The position numbers and the translations under genes are program-made. The notes below the pieces were generated by a model. That model worked only from the letters and a program-made list of their open reading frames with translations, did no database searches and was not told the origin of the DNA. Positions 63,248 to 64,000 of a stretch of DNA of 64,000 nucleotides are shown piece by piece (the stretch's first letter is position 1; every line of letters starts with the position of its first letter). The DNA is from Beggiatoa leptomitoformis (GTDB taxonomy: Bacteria; Pseudomonadota; Gammaproteobacteria; Beggiatoales; Beggiatoaceae): assembly GCF_001305575.3 (NCBI RefSeq), contig NZ_CP012373.2:3824799-3888798 (forward strand), given 5' to 3'.

Positions 63248-64000
63248 CTATTGACGAACACGAACTAGGATAGGTGTTTCACCATTGAAGACTAATAACC
63301 CTGAATTATGCAAGCGATAGCCAAAATATAAGCATAAGTGTCCCACTGCATCGAACTGACCTGCATATAAGGTAACGGGTTGCGTTGCAGGTAATGCATC
63401 AACCGTTTCCAAAGGATTTTGAATTAAATCAGCTAATCCCCCTTTCCATGCCTGCCAATATTCCTGCGGGGTTGTCGGCGTTGCTCGTGGGTCTGTTTCC
63501 GCCACTGAAGGCTTACACCATTTGCTATCAATCGTCATTTTATCTTTTAGCGCGTCTGTTACCCAAGAGCAATACCAATTGTCCCCTGTTTCAGTTTCCC
63601 CTGCACTTTTTTTAGTACGAGTGTAATAGCCACTATTTGCATTAAATGCACTGTCTGCTCGTGGTGTTTCATTCAAAATAGCAGGGTCGCAGTTTTCTAG
63701 GCTAGGATCGTCGTTTTTTAAGTGTCCTTCACGGGCATAAAAACCAACAACAACAATATCCGCTTTTTGGTTGGTGTGTTCGGGTGCTACGTTGATTTCT
63801 CCTGAAATATTTATTGTATCAGCCAGTGTAATGGTTGATTCCTTTCTTGGCGTTGTATTATTTACTGTAATTAGTCCACCAGAAAATATTGCATTTGCGA
63901 TAGAAGCTTGTCCTGCACTCGTAAAGCTGAAGCTCTTGCCTAAGTTGGGGTAACTTGAGGAAGAACGAACAGATGTAATACTTACTACTTTTTTAAAAAC
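63248..64000 (-). CDS. Secreted beta-rich protein, N-terminus off window
   Basis: The minus-strand frame is open from the right window edge to the stop at 63248, giving about 250 C-terminal residues. It is rich in Ser/Thr/Asn with beta-type stretches (NAIFSGGLITVNNTT, ADIVVVGFYAREG) and ends LLVFNGETPILVRVRQ. Cysteines are scattered (ENCDP, WYCSW, KWCKP, HLCLYFGY). It looks like a surface or secreted protein, but I recognise no family. Met-like starts inside the window (near 63676) are internal to the open frame. Confidence 0.65.
   Translation of the reverse strand, partial: VFKKVVSITSVRSSSSYPNLGKSFSFTSAGQASIANAIFSGGLITVNNTTPRKESTITLADTINISGEINVAPEHTNQKADIVVVGFYAREGHLKNDDPSLENCDPAILNETPRADSAFNANSGYYTRTKKSAGETETGDNWYCSWVTDALKDKMTIDSKWCKPSVAETDPRATPTTPQEYWQAWKGGLADLIQNPLETVDALPATQPVTLYAGQFDAVGHLCLYFGYRLHNSGLLVFNGETPILVRVRQ

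Overview
The window comes from a low-to-moderate GC gammaproteobacterium that fixes nitrogen, oxidises hydrogen and probably reduced sulfur, and stores polyhydroxyalkanoate. The nif accessory cluster, an uptake-type [NiFe]-hydrogenase small subunit, a SoxYZ-like carrier, three phasins, a complete type IV pilus minor-pilin/PilY1 operon and an Rpn-type nuclease together suggest a filamentous sulfur bacterium such as Beggiatoa (Thiotrichales). That assignment is inference from gene content; no rRNA or other taxonomic marker is present.

Layout. 1-2.4 kb (minus): two paralogous secreted monohaem cytochromes c followed by a hydrogenase small subunit cut by the window edge. 2.8-6.8 kb (plus): SoxYZ-like carrier, DUF4350 protein, MoxR ATPase and a predicted outer-membrane barrel. 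6.8-12.1 kb (plus): a receiver-PP2C phosphatase gene interrupted by an 851-bp IS5-family element, then a STAS antagonist, an RsbW-like kinase, a cellulose-synthase-like glycosyltransferase and a VanZ-like protein. These form a partner-switching module that probably controls an exopolysaccharide synthase; its phosphatase arm is broken here. 12.3-16.1 kb: sucCD, a PII gene and anmK. 16.1-25.9 kb (minus): fimT-pilV-pilW-pilX-pilY1-pilE, with an unusually elaborate PilY1. 26.3-34.4 kb: two small unknowns, then a nif accessory operon (nifB with a readable NifA site and sigma-54 promoter, a NifB C-terminal-domain paralog, fdxN-like ferredoxin, ArsC-like nitrogenase-associated protein, flavodiiron protein, three [2Fe-2S] ferredoxins including a FeSII/Shethna-like one, nifQ and a SIR2-like protein). 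34.5-34.8 kb is a hairpin-rich repeat containing an IS630 transposase scrap. 34.9-41 kb: a dihydropteroate-synthase-like protein fused to rubredoxin, clpB, and three tandem phasins behind a consensus promoter. 41-45 kb: orphan HyfF-like antiporter subunit, orphan FecE/HmuV-type ATPase and orphan StiP/PRTase-like protein. 45-51.8 kb: rimP-nusA-infB-rbfA-truB with a promoter and two intrinsic terminators in the leader. 51.9-55.7 kb (minus): MshE-like ATPase and MshN-like TPR protein. 56-64 kb (minus): pckA, a PAS hybrid histidine kinase, a TerD-like protein, an Rpn nuclease with a 36-bp minisatellite, pstS with a Pho box, and the 3' part of a secreted protein that runs off the window.

Strongest leads: (i) the NifB-domain paralog that has lost the histidines of the cofactor-binding motif, and a nif-linked SIR2-like protein that lacks the usual catalytic histidine; (ii) the partner-switch/glycosyltransferase locus split exactly by an IS with a 2-bp duplication; (iii) tandem terminators in the nusA-operon leader; (iv) an MshN-like protein with six copies of a Leu-x-Trp-Asp/Asn motif; (v) a half-length Cas6-like protein with no CRISPR array nearby. 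All family assignments were made by reading motifs, with no database search.
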